A stretch of DNA of 64,000 bases from Christiangramia oceanisediminis (lineage in GTDB: Bacteria; Bacteroidota; Bacteroidia; Flavobacteriales; Flavobacteriaceae): positions 744,001 to 808,000 of the forward strand of contig NZ_JANCNS010000001.1 in assembly GCF_022570735.2 (NCBI RefSeq), written 5' to 3'. The position numbers were made by a program, and so were the translations under genes. The notes beneath the pieces were generated by a model, which did no database searches, had not been told where the DNA came from, and saw only the letters and a program-made list of their open reading frames with translations. Below are positions 54,801-64,000 of the stretch, one piece after another (positions within the stretch are counted from its first letter, which is position 1; every line of letters starts with the position of its first letter).

Positions 54801-55739
54801 TTACATGATGAATTTTGAACTGATCGAACGATTTTCATGAACGCTTTTCATAACGTCTGAAAAAAGCTCGGCACAGCTAACCACTCTTATCTTTCTGCTT
54901 TCCTGTTTCAATGGAATCGAATCGGTTACGATCAATTCCTGAAGTTTGGAATTATTGATTCGGTCGTAAGCAGCTCCAGAAAGCACCGGATGTGTACAAA
55001 TTGCTCGAACGCTTATAGCTCCGCGATCCATCATAACATCGGCTGCCTTGGTTAAGGTTCCGGCAGTATCTACCATATCGTCTACCAGCACCACATTTTT
55101 CCCGGTAACATCTCCAATTAGTTCCATATGTGAGATCACATTAGCTTTCGCACGCTGCTTGTAACAGATCACCACATCGCTTTCCAGTGCCTTGGAATAT
55201 GCATAGGCTCTTTTAGATCCACCCATATCTGGAGAGGCAACGGTAAGGTTATCCAGCCCAAGACTTTTCAAATAAGGAAGAAAAACCGTACTGGCATACA
55301 GATGATCTACTGGTTTCTCAAAGAATCCCTGGATCTGGTCTGCATGCAGGTCCATCGTAATGATCCTGGTTGCACCGGCAGTTTCGAGGATACTGGCGAT
55401 CATTTTTGCGGCGATAGGCACACGAGGCTTGTCTTTTCTATCCTGTCTTGCCCAGCCAAAATATGGCATTACCGCGGTAATATGTCTTGCAGAAGCTCGT
55501 TTAGCCGCATCAAGCATGAGCAACATCTCCATAAGGTGATCGCTTCCAGGATGGGTAGAACCAATGATAAATACCCGTGAACCACGAACCGATTCTTCAA
55601 ATGATGGTTGAAATTCTCCATCGCTATAGGTCGAGGTGATCACGTTACCGAGTTTGGTTCCAAATTTTTCGGCGATCTTTTCGGCTAGCTCCCTGCTTTG
55701 AGTACAGGTAAAGATCTTTGCTTCTGTAGTAGCGGACAT
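54801..55739 (-). CDS. prs: Ribose-phosphate pyrophosphokinase
   Basis: A 312-residue enzyme forming PRPP from ribose-5-phosphate and ATP for nucleotide, histidine and NAD synthesis. The catalytic flexible loop YFGWARQDRKDKPRVPI, MDLHADQIQGFF and the PRPP signature VVLVDDMVDTAGTLTKAAD are all present. Usually next to rplY; here ppx intervenes. A TAAATTTG promoter and an unusual CA-rich leader precede it. Confidence 0.97.
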   Translation of the reverse strand: MSATTEAKIFTCTQSRELAEKIAEKFGTKLGNVITSTYSDGEFQPSFEESVRGSRVFIIGSTHPGSDHLMEMLLMLDAAKRASARHITAVMPYFGWARQDRKDKPRVPIAAKMIASILETAGATRIITMDLHADQIQGFFEKPVDHLYASTVFLPYLKSLGLDNLTVASPDMGGSKRAYAYSKALESDVVICYKQRAKANVISHMELIGDVTGKNVVLVDDMVDTAGTLTKAADVMMDRGAISVRAICTHPVLSGAAYDRINNSKLQELIVTDSIPLKQESRKIRVVSCAELFSDVMKSVHENRSISSKFIM

Positions 55740-55768
55740 GTTGTGTTGTGTTGTTTATTGTTGTGCTG

Positions 55769-55776
55769 CAAATTTA
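55769..55776 (-). promoter_or_regulatory. -7 box of the prs promoter
   Basis: Read leftward this is TAAATTTG (exact TAnnTTTG) followed by GCAGC. The leader to the prs ATG is a run of CACAA units, probably unstructured. The rest of the gap to 55956 shows no gene. Confidence 0.55.
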
Positions 55777-55956
55777 GGAATTTATTGATGGTAAAAAAGT
55801 ATTTCAATTTGGTACTGGAAAATAATTATAGCCTCTGCACAGGATGCTGGCAAAGTATTGAATCATTTCCTAGAAATCGAGGCAAAGAAATACGCTATTT
55901 CATATTTCCCTTGAAACTGAAGAATTACTACAAGGTTGAACCGGAAACAAAAACTA

Positions 55957-56844
55957 TTATTTGCTTAGCAGCACCTCTTTTTCACCCGCCAGAACTGCAA
56001 AATCCAGCCAGTTTTCTTCCGAAGGATAGGCACAGGTGGTGAATCCGCTATAACTGCAGGGCGGATTGTAAGCCTTATTGAAATCCAGGATGGCATATCC
56101 ATTTTCATCTGTTTCAAATTCAAGATACCGGCCGGCTCCATAGGTTTCAGTTTTCGATGTCTCGTCACCGAACATGATGAAATTACCTTCCATAAAATCC
56201 AGGGTATAGATCTGGCCTTTATGTTCAAAAATAAGCTCGCCAATAAATTCGGCATTCATGCTTTGGTTCCCAACCATTCTCACATTAACGATCTTTGGGG
56301 TCTCATACCGGTTGATCCTGGCTTTAAAAATAAATTGAGGATCGAGATCATAGGTTTGGAAACCAGGAAATTTTTCAATCTCGGGATTTAACGAATCAAG
56401 GATTCGCAAAAGTTTTACTTTTTCGTGCGAGTTTATGTACCAGCTATAGTTCTGATAAGACAACACTTCTGAATGTCCGCGGTCATTAAGGGAAGCGAGC
56501 CTGAAGCGATCTATAACAGAATCGTTCTTAAGTTTTACCTCCAGTCCAGGTGAAGCAACAAACACCAATGAATCTTTTTCAAATTGCAGCTGGCCTATAT
56601 GGGAAGGTGCCAGGCTGTCCCTAAGCTGAAAAACATTTTCAGCCGAAGACCCGAAACTATTGATGCCAAGCGGATCTAATTCAAATACGTCTGATATGCT
56701 CAAATAATAATCCTGTTCTTCCCTGTGTGCCTTCTGAAACTCCTGATGCTTTTCCAGGTATTCTTTGGTTATTATCAATTGTCTTTCCTGCTGGCACGAG
56801 CTCAGAAACAGCAAGGATACTATCAAAAGAATGTTGTTTTTCAT
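55957..56844 (-). CDS. DUF1684 family lipoprotein
   Basis: A 295-residue lipoprotein with lipobox Cys17 (LLFLSSC). The C-terminal block AILDFNKAYNPPCSYSGF, then FTTCAYPSEENWLDFAVLAG, is the DUF1684 signature, with conserved Cys and Pro. Function is unknown across the family. It is transcribed alone between prs and katG. Confidence 0.88.
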   Translation of the reverse strand: MKNNILLIVSLLFLSSCQQERQLIITKEYLEKHQEFQKAHREEQDYYLSISDVFELDPLGINSFGSSAENVFQLRDSLAPSHIGQLQFEKDSLVFVASPGLEVKLKNDSVIDRFRLASLNDRGHSEVLSYQNYSWYINSHEKVKLLRILDSLNPEIEKFPGFQTYDLDPQFIFKARINRYETPKIVNVRMVGNQSMNAEFIGELIFEHKGQIYTLDFMEGNFIMFGDETSKTETYGAGRYLEFETDENGYAILDFNKAYNPPCSYSGFTTCAYPSEENWLDFAVLAGEKEVLLSK

Positions 56845-56933
56845 TCCCGGGAATCATTTTAAACCTTAAAATTAATGTTTTCAGCTCTAAAATAAATCAA
56901 ACAGCTTATTTATGAACGAACCAGAAACAAAAA

Positions 56934-56957
56934 AGAGGTGGCTTAAAAAAACCACCT
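56934..56957 (-). terminator. Terminator after katG
   Basis: Stem GAGGTGG / CCACCTC with a 10-base loop; read leftward a run of six T follows. It lies 29 bases past the katG stop. Confidence 0.75.
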
Positions 56958-56986
56958 CCCGCATTCAAATTATATAGCTATAATCA

Positions 56987-59251
<2,265 letters not shown>

Positions 59252-59258
59252 TTAATTA

Positions 59259-59302
59259 ATAACATTTTAAAGTTATAATAATTTAATCTTATAACATTTA
59301 AA
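59259..59302. promoter_or_regulatory. AT-rich direct repeats upstream of katG
   Basis: ATAACATTTTAAA (59259-59271) and ATAACATTTAAA (59291-59302) lie in the same orientation three helical turns apart (32 bp), within 65 bases of the katG start. TTATAA elements lie between them. They may be regulator sites or part of an AT-rich promoter. No binding protein can be named. Confidence 0.3.
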
Positions 59303-59449
59303 TTTTCATCATTAAAAACTATGGATTTTAGGAAAAACTTATAGCTAAAGGAAACTTAAAATTCAGCGGTTATTTCAAATTAAAATAGAAGAATCCCTCT
59401 CATGATTTCCAGGAGGTCTTTTTCGAGCAGGATGTTTTTTCAGTAAGGA

Positions 59450-62056
59450 TCAACTTTCCTTTTCGCTGCTCCCATCATCCTCACTTGGGTCAAGCTCTGT
59501 TTTGGTTTTGGTTTCGGCCGGCTTATCCCTGTGTTCTATTGGCACCTTAACCTCGGGTACGCTGGTATCCCTCATATCTGGTCCCCGGGAATCTTCAGGC
59601 TCTTCCTTGTCCTTAACACCAGGCATACTTTTGATATAGATATCGCGCTGTGGGAATGGAATATGAATATTAGCCTCTTTGAATGCATTATAAATATCTA
59701 TAGAAACATCGCTTCTCGCCTGTAACCAGTTTTCATAATGCACCCAAAACCGAAGTGTGAAATTCAGGGAGCTTTCCCCAAAATTAAGAAAAAGTGCCTG
59801 CGGTGGAGGATCTGGCAGTGTGTTTTTATGATCTTTGGCAACTGTATAAAGGATCTTCAATACCTTATTAGGATCTGAACCATAAGTAGTCCCCACAAAT
59901 ACCTCCACACGTTTAGTATTGTTGGAAAGGGTCCAGTTGATAAGATCGTTTGAAATAAGATTATTATTGGGAACGATCACTTCGGCCCCGTCAAAAGTGG
60001 TGATATTGGACGAGCGGATTCCTATTCGATTAACGGTTCCCAGCAAATTATCAACTTCAACCGTATCTCCCTTTAGAATAGGTCTTTCAAATACGAGTAT
60101 CAATCCCGAAATAAAATTTGAAATTACAGTTTGAAGCCCAAATCCAATACCAAGGCCCAGGGCACCGGCCATCAAATTAAATTCACTAAGGTTGATTCCC
60201 AGGGATGACAATGCAAAGACAATCCCAAAAGCGATCACCAGATACCTGATCACTATCGAAACCGCCGTAGGAACTCCTTTGGGTAATTTCAAAAATCTTA
60301 AAAAACCATCTTCATCGTTAAAAATAAAAGCGATGATCCTGGTGATTAAAAAAGAGGAAACCAGGATCAGTAAGAAGGAGAAAACATCATTCAGGGTAAA
60401 GCTTATCTGACCTATTACATAAGGTTCGCTGAGCAACTCCCTGATAAAACCTACAATTGGTGCTAACTGGTCTATTAACCTAAGAAAGATGAGTACCCCT
60501 AAAAAGACAAGCACCACTTTTATTATTCTCAGCACTTTCTTTTCGGTCTGGTACTTTTCCTGGGGAGAATAGATGGTCTTGACCTTGTAATGCCTGTGAA
60601 TGATACTTAAAAAGACCGAATTCAAGGTCATTAAAAGTGCTAATAACCATATAAGGAGGGGCCCGCTGCGCGTAAAGATCTTAAGTATAAAATCGGCCAG
60701 GTTCACATATCCTGCCAAAACAGCTATCATGGCGATGAACACGAACGCATAAATCACAGGCACCAACTTCAAAAGGATACTGGTGAATTTATTCCTGGCT
60801 TCTTTAAAAGTCTGAAAATAAGGCCTGGTGTAAAAGTAAATCACCATAATAACGAAGACCGATTCCAACAAAAGAAAGATCCTGTACTGCTCGGCATTGA
60901 ACCAGACATGACTTTTTAGTGAATTCAGCACAAAGATTATTATGGCAAAATATACCAGGCTCTTATAGCGTTCGCCCATCAATATCCATACGATAGGAAT
61001 CGAACAAACCAGCAACAACAAACTGGAAATATCCAGAAACAGCTTGGGTACCGGTACAAAGAAATACCTTGCCAGCAGCAGAGACAGCAGGCAGATCACT
61101 ACTACATGATGCCTTGTTAGGACCTTTCGTGAATCTATAAGATCCAAATCCTCCTCTACATCGGGATATTTCTTAAAGGCTCTTTTACAGTAGTAGACAA
61201 AACCAATGATCAAACCAACCAGGAGCAGGAATAAAGGAAGTGAATTTTTGCTTCGGTTCAGGAACCTAAGGACCTCCACCCTGGTAATCTCCAGGGAGTT
61301 CATGTTCTCATTTCGCGAGGGCGTTGCCAGACCGCGAAATCCTGTTTCCCATACCGGTGGAATTCGCTGGTGAAATAACCCGTACATCTCAGACCTTTTC
61401 AGCGCCATAAGGTCTTCTATAACTTCACTTGCCTGGTTGATTTCCTGGTTGATGTTGGTTTCGAGGATCAACAGCTCATTATTTCTTTTTTCAATAGCTA
61501 TTCTAAGCTCTACGATTTGGTTAAGGGTTTCCCGGATATTGTCTACCAGTTCAATTGGTAACTCTTCTGCCAATGCATTTTCATAATTGAGTTCCCATGT
61601 TTTTTCCCTAAGCCTAAGCCTGTCAAGAATTATGGAATTCCTTCTTTCCAGCTCGTTGGTGCTGGTTTCCCATTCACCGAGGTACTTTTTGAATCCCTGC
61701 CATTTGATAATGACATTATCCACCTTTTCCCGATTTGGGTTAGCGGTAAAAAATCGATCTACCTCAATTTTTTGCTGGTCCAGGAATCGTTCATAAAAAG
61801 GGAACAAAGAATCGATATTGCTAATATTGAGGTCTAATCTTTTTTCAATAGAACGAACCTCTTCTTTCGTGGTTTCAATCTCACGAACTATTTGGTCTAG
61901 TGGAGTTGCCTGCACTTCTTCAACAGGAATACTGTCCTGCTCAACTTCTTCAACTTCTGGCTCCAGTATCTGAACCTGGGCATGGGTTAGTAGAGGTAAT
62001 ACCATCAATACCAGGCTCAACAAGAAATAATTTGAGGAAGGAAGGCTTCTGAACAT
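59450..62056 (-). CDS. Large MscS-family mechanosensitive channel
   Basis: 868 residues from ATG 62056, giving the signal peptide MFRSLPSSNYFLLSLVL...THAQ; an in-frame ATG at 62146 adds 30 residues and is disfavoured. A periplasmic segment of about 240 residues with coiled-coil character is followed by many membrane helices and the C-terminal MscS core: GALGLGIGFGLQTVISNF (pore helix), FERPILKGDTVEVDNL and GAEVIVPNNNLIS. A charged cytosolic tail of about 60 residues ends the protein. The layout recalls MscK/MscM. It probably releases solutes in hypo-osmotic shock. Confidence 0.9.
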   Translation of the reverse strand: MFRSLPSSNYFLLSLVLMVLPLLTHAQVQILEPEVEEVEQDSIPVEEVQATPLDQIVREIETTKEEVRSIEKRLDLNISNIDSLFPFYERFLDQQKIEVDRFFTANPNREKVDNVIIKWQGFKKYLGEWETSTNELERRNSIILDRLRLREKTWELNYENALAEELPIELVDNIRETLNQIVELRIAIEKRNNELLILETNINQEINQASEVIEDLMALKRSEMYGLFHQRIPPVWETGFRGLATPSRNENMNSLEITRVEVLRFLNRSKNSLPLFLLLVGLIIGFVYYCKRAFKKYPDVEEDLDLIDSRKVLTRHHVVVICLLSLLLARYFFVPVPKLFLDISSLLLLVCSIPIVWILMGERYKSLVYFAIIIFVLNSLKSHVWFNAEQYRIFLLLESVFVIMVIYFYTRPYFQTFKEARNKFTSILLKLVPVIYAFVFIAMIAVLAGYVNLADFILKIFTRSGPLLIWLLALLMTLNSVFLSIIHRHYKVKTIYSPQEKYQTEKKVLRIIKVVLVFLGVLIFLRLIDQLAPIVGFIRELLSEPYVIGQISFTLNDVFSFLLILVSSFLITRIIAFIFNDEDGFLRFLKLPKGVPTAVSIVIRYLVIAFGIVFALSSLGINLSEFNLMAGALGLGIGFGLQTVISNFISGLILVFERPILKGDTVEVDNLLGTVNRIGIRSSNITTFDGAEVIVPNNNLISNDLINWTLSNNTKRVEVFVGTTYGSDPNKVLKILYTVAKDHKNTLPDPPPQALFLNFGESSLNFTLRFWVHYENWLQARSDVSIDIYNAFKEANIHIPFPQRDIYIKSMPGVKDKEEPEDSRGPDMRDTSVPEVKVPIEHRDKPAETKTKTELDPSEDDGSSEKES

Positions 62057-62220
62057 AAAATAGTAGCTACAGTCTTTCCTAGCTAATATACTATTTTTAG
62101 ATTTCTGATTAAGAGTGAGTTGAAGGCAAAATTCAGCAGAAAGCAAACAATGCTGCCCTGGCAGAACCTGATAAGTATAAATTCCTAATTTGCAGGAACA
62201 ATATTATAATTAAAGCGAAG

Positions 62221-62712
62221 ATGACAATAGAGGAGAAAATCATTGAAAAACTGGGATTGCAATTACATCCCGAAGCTGGATATTTTAAGGAAACTTACCG
62301 GAGTAAGGGTGAAATTAATCCAGGTTCCGCCTACAATGGAACCCGGAATTACAGCACCTGTATCTATTTCCTGCTCACCTCGGGTATGTTTTCGGCATTT
62401 CACCGTATCAAACAGGATGAGATCTGGCATTTTTATGAGGGTTCTAACATCGATCTGCATATAATTTCTGAAACCGGCCAGCACAGTTCCAAACTTATAG
62501 GCAGGGACCTTTTTAAGGGAGAATCGCCGCAGGTGGTCGTGCCAGGTGGCAGCTGGTTCGCTGCAGAAGTAACTACACCTAACTCATTCGCCCTGGTAGG
62601 TTGCACTGTGGCTCCCGGCTTCGACTTTTCAGATTTTGAACTGGCCCAGAGAAACGAACTAACCTCAGCATTTCCACAACACCGGGACCTGATAGCAAGA
62701 TTTACGCGCTAA
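62221..62712 (+). CDS. DUF985 family cupin
   Basis: A 163-residue single-domain beta-barrel. The typical features are LHPEAGYFKETYRS, RNYSTCIYFLLTSGMFSAFH and the metal-site-like DEIWHFYEGSNIDLHII, followed by VVPGGSWFAAEV. This matches the DUF985 cupin family, related to a predicted epimerase group; substrate unknown. It is convergent with the HTH gene, one base apart. Confidence 0.88.
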   Translation: MTIEEKIIEKLGLQLHPEAGYFKETYRSKGEINPGSAYNGTRNYSTCIYFLLTSGMFSAFHRIKQDEIWHFYEGSNIDLHIISETGQHSSKLIGRDLFKGESPQVVVPGGSWFAAEVTTPNSFALVGCTVAPGFDFSDFELAQRNELTSAFPQHRDLIARFTR

Positions 62713-62713
62713 T

Positions 62714-62911
62714 TCAGTCGTTCTCATCCTGAAAAATATCTTCGATCTTCCGGTTAAAAAGCCGCGCTAATTTGAAGGCAAGTGGCAAACTGGGATCAAA
62801 TTTCCCTTTTTCAATCGCATTGATAGTTTGCCTCGAAACCCCTGTCTCATCGGCTAGCTGAGCCTGGGTCATATCATTTTCTGCGCGCAGTACCTTGAGT
62901 TTGTTTTTCAT
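62714..62911 (-). CDS. Small Cro/CI (XRE) family HTH regulator
   Basis: A 65-residue protein consisting of one helix-turn-helix domain: LKVLRAENDMTQAQLADE, TGVSRQTINAIEKGKFDPSL and LARLFNRKIEDIF. Such minimal regulators are typically paired with a small membrane protein, as here: its start overlaps the upstream gene by four bases. It is the probable binder of the palindromes at 63344-63405, making the operon self-regulated; this is inference. Confidence 0.9.
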   Translation of the reverse strand: MKNKLKVLRAENDMTQAQLADETGVSRQTINAIEKGKFDPSLPLAFKLARLFNRKIEDIFQDEND

Positions 62912-63318
62912 TTGTACCTGGCATTAATGATTAATATAGAAACCAGATAGGTTAGACCCATCAAAATTATTAGATGAGATATTTCTGCGTTAAAAGCGAT
63001 AATATTGGTCACGTCCATGGTAGAGTACGTGATACCCGCGACCAAAGCAACTCCAAGGCAAATTCCCATGGCTTCCAGGTGAATTTTGCGCTGCAATTCA
63101 TCCAGGCCGTTCAAATATCTCACATTGGCCAGGATCATTCCAATACCTATAAGGGTGTTAACAATAAGAAGCACCAGGCTAATTGTTGTATTCTCGTTCC
63201 AGATCAAAGCATGGCCAAAAGTAACGAGAGCCAGACTAAAAACCCACAATAAGGTCCATGCGCCAAGGTTGCGGGTATTTTTTTTATTCTTGTTTTTGAA
63301 AAATTGTTCTTCTTTCAT
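62908..63318 (-). CDS. Four-helix membrane protein paired with HTH regulator
   Basis: A 136-residue inner-membrane protein with hydrophobic segments near residues 18-40, 45-66, 82-104 and 112-131. Between helices 2 and 3 lies YLNGLDELQRKIHLEAMG, a motif I recognise from membrane proteins coded beside minimal XRE regulators. A charged N-terminus (KNKNKKN) probably faces the cytoplasm. Function unknown. It heads the two-gene operon behind a strong, palindrome-covered promoter. Confidence 0.75.
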   Translation of the reverse strand: MKEEQFFKNKNKKNTRNLGAWTLLWVFSLALVTFGHALIWNENTTISLVLLIVNTLIGIGMILANVRYLNGLDELQRKIHLEAMGICLGVALVAGITYSTMDVTNIIAFNAEISHLIILMGLTYLVSILIINARYK

Positions 63319-63343
63319 TTATGTAAAGTTTATCCGATTTAAA

Positions 63344-63359
63344 GTAAAGTTAACTTTAC
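63344..63359. promoter_or_regulatory. Perfect 16-bp palindrome near the transcription start, putative operator
   Basis: GTAAAGTTAACTTTAC reads identically on both strands. It starts two bases downstream of the -7 box, where a bound regulator would block initiation. A further ACTTTAC half-site occurs close to the start codon. Confidence 0.65.
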
Positions 63360-63360
63360 A

Positions 63361-63389
63361 CAAAGATAGCTAAAAAATGTAAATGTCAA
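63361..63389 (-). promoter_or_regulatory. Promoter of the membrane protein/HTH operon
   Basis: Read leftward: TTGAC (63389-63385) and an exact TATCTTTG (63368-63361), with 18 bases between the TTG and the -7 box. This is the best-formed promoter in the window. Confidence 0.75.
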
Positions 63390-63405
63390 GTTTTATTTAC
63401 ATTTT
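63374..63405. promoter_or_regulatory. Perfect 11-bp inverted repeat over the -33 element, putative operator
   Basis: Arms AAAATGTAAAT (63374-63384) and ATTTACATTTT (63395-63405) are exact reverse complements with a 10-base spacer that holds the TTGAC element. It shares the GTAAA/TTTAC core with the palindrome at 63344-63359, so one protein could bind both. Confidence 0.6.
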
Positions 63406-63448
63406 ATTGTTTCCCATTTAAATAAATAGAATAAATATCCCGGAGATT

Positions 63449-64000
63449 TTATTGATCATCCAGCTGAACAGCCTGGGTAGAAGCGCCCAGTTCCCTGAGG
63501 GTTTTGCCTATTTGTTCGGTCATTTCAGGTGGGCCGCAAACATAAAACTGAGCATCAAAATCCTCTACATGATCAAGAAGAAAATCCTTATCGATATACG
63601 AATTTACATGGTTGGTATCTTCCTGGTCTGTGATCACGTAAGTCACCCTGTCACCCAACATGGCATCCAGCTCATCTTTCAGGATGATATCCTTATCGGT
63701 CTTGTTCGAGAAAAAGAGTGTGCTCTTGATATCCTGCCCATCCATTTTAAGATCTCTCAGGATGGCAAGGTATGGGGTGATACCAGCACCACCGGCAATT
63801 ATATATCCGGGTCCCTTGTATTCAATCGCTCCCCAGGTATCTCTGATGATCAATTCATCACCTGGTTTTAACTTGGCCATTTGCTCCGTAACCCCATCAT
63901 GATCTGGATAGATTTTTATGGTGAATTCAAGGAATGGATCCTGCCCCAGACTTGTAAAGCTAAATGGCCTTTTTTCATCCTTCCACTTCTCACTATTAAT
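63449..64000 (-). CDS. FAD/NAD(P)-binding oxidoreductase (ferredoxin reductase family), 3' part
   Basis: The C-terminal 183 residues of a gene that enters from the right edge. The frame is open to 64000, so the ATG at 63880 is internal. The FAD-binding motif RPFSFTS is near the visible start, followed by LKPGDELIIRD, the NAD(P) motif IIAGGAGITPYLAILR and FYVCGPPEM. It ends soon after that, so no C-terminal 2Fe-2S ferredoxin domain is present. Ferredoxin/flavodoxin-NADP reductases and Hmp-like reductases are both possible. Confidence 0.85.
   Translation of the reverse strand: MNSEKWKDEKRPFSFTSLGQDPFLEFTIKIYPDHDGVTEQMAKLKPGDELIIRDTWGAIEYKGPGYIIAGGAGITPYLAILRDLKMDGQDIKSTLFFSNKTDKDIILKDELDAMLGDRVTYVITDQEDTNHVNSYIDKDFLLDHVEDFDAQFYVCGPPEMTEQIGKTLRELGASTQAVQLDDQ

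Noticed and set aside
55777-55956. Small gene or RNA between prs and the DUF1684 gene
   Set aside because: No frame with a plausible start or family, and no clear hairpin or promoter.
59259-59302. Canonical PerR box before katG
   Set aside because: The best match to TTATAATnATTATAA has three mismatches in one half-site.
62057-62146. Longer start for the MscS channel
   Set aside because: The signal peptide begins at 62056; the extra residues are polar and would bury it.

Overview
The window looks like the chromosome of a marine-type Flavobacteriaceae bacterium (Bacteroidota), close in style to Gramella/Christiangramia. The evidence is taxonomic in flavour: a type IX secretion (T9SS) cargo protein with a C-terminal sorting domain, DUF4270 and DUF4286 proteins, atpD-atpC split from the other ATP synthase genes, a half-length GT5 protein beside panC, and repeated TAnnTTTG promoter boxes with almost no Shine-Dalgarno signals. 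It is mostly ordinary, densely packed core genome. I see no prophage, integrase, CRISPR array, intact insertion sequence, rRNA or tRNA.

Layout. 1-714: 5' part of a leftward MrpA-type antiporter gene. 894-3510: a DUF2975 membrane protein plus small Cro/CI regulator, then an M61 peptidase. 3657-9979 (leftward): atpC-atpD, then a GT5-like gene, a DUF4270 lipoprotein and glmS. 10090-16016 (rightward): panC, panD, a flippase-like protein, an esterase-fold protein, radA and an M23 peptidase. 16013-24455 (leftward): xth-OmpA-aldo/keto reductase, the T9SS protein, glyQS and a coiled-coil protein. 24517-28227: comF, an Ig-like lipoprotein, a nitrilase-family amidase and a DUF1440 protein. 28228-34068 (leftward): the ligase-associated DNA repair set (exonuclease, ATP-dependent ligase, DEXH helicase) interrupted by a lipoprotein gene. 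34228-41775: a TerB-like protein, fbp, SMR transporter, two related GNATs, aspartate kinase, a fused acyltransferase, an 850-bp repeat tract and an SDR protein. 41920-52848 (leftward): VOC protein, 2-hydroxyacid dehydrogenase, mgtE, rsmA, DUF4286, TPR protein, serS, HTTM protein, ribF, pth and rplY. 53172-64000: ppx, prs, a DUF1684 lipoprotein, katG, a large MscS channel, a DUF985 cupin, a second HTH/membrane-protein pair and the C-terminal part of a flavin reductase.

Functional themes are translation and its quality control (glyQS, serS, pth, rplY, rsmA), cofactor and precursor supply (panC, panD, ribF, prs, glmS, aspartate kinase), DNA repair (radA, xth, the ligase-associated set), and envelope and stress functions (mscS, katG, OmpA, M23 peptidase, SMR transporter, acyltransferase).

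The most interesting non-routine structure is a pair of small regulator-plus-membrane-protein cassettes, one near each end of the window. Each has a perfect 11-bp inverted repeat laid over its promoter, and the right-hand one has an additional perfect 16-bp palindrome near the expected transcription start. Other points worth a second look are an esterase-fold protein with Asp where the nucleophilic Ser is expected, a conserved-looking half GT5 protein without the ADP-glucose signature, a dispersed palindromic repeat at three loci, a roughly 332-bp degenerate tandem repeat, and the interrupted ligase-associated repair cluster lacking PdeM. All family names come from reading the translated sequences by eye; no database search was possible.
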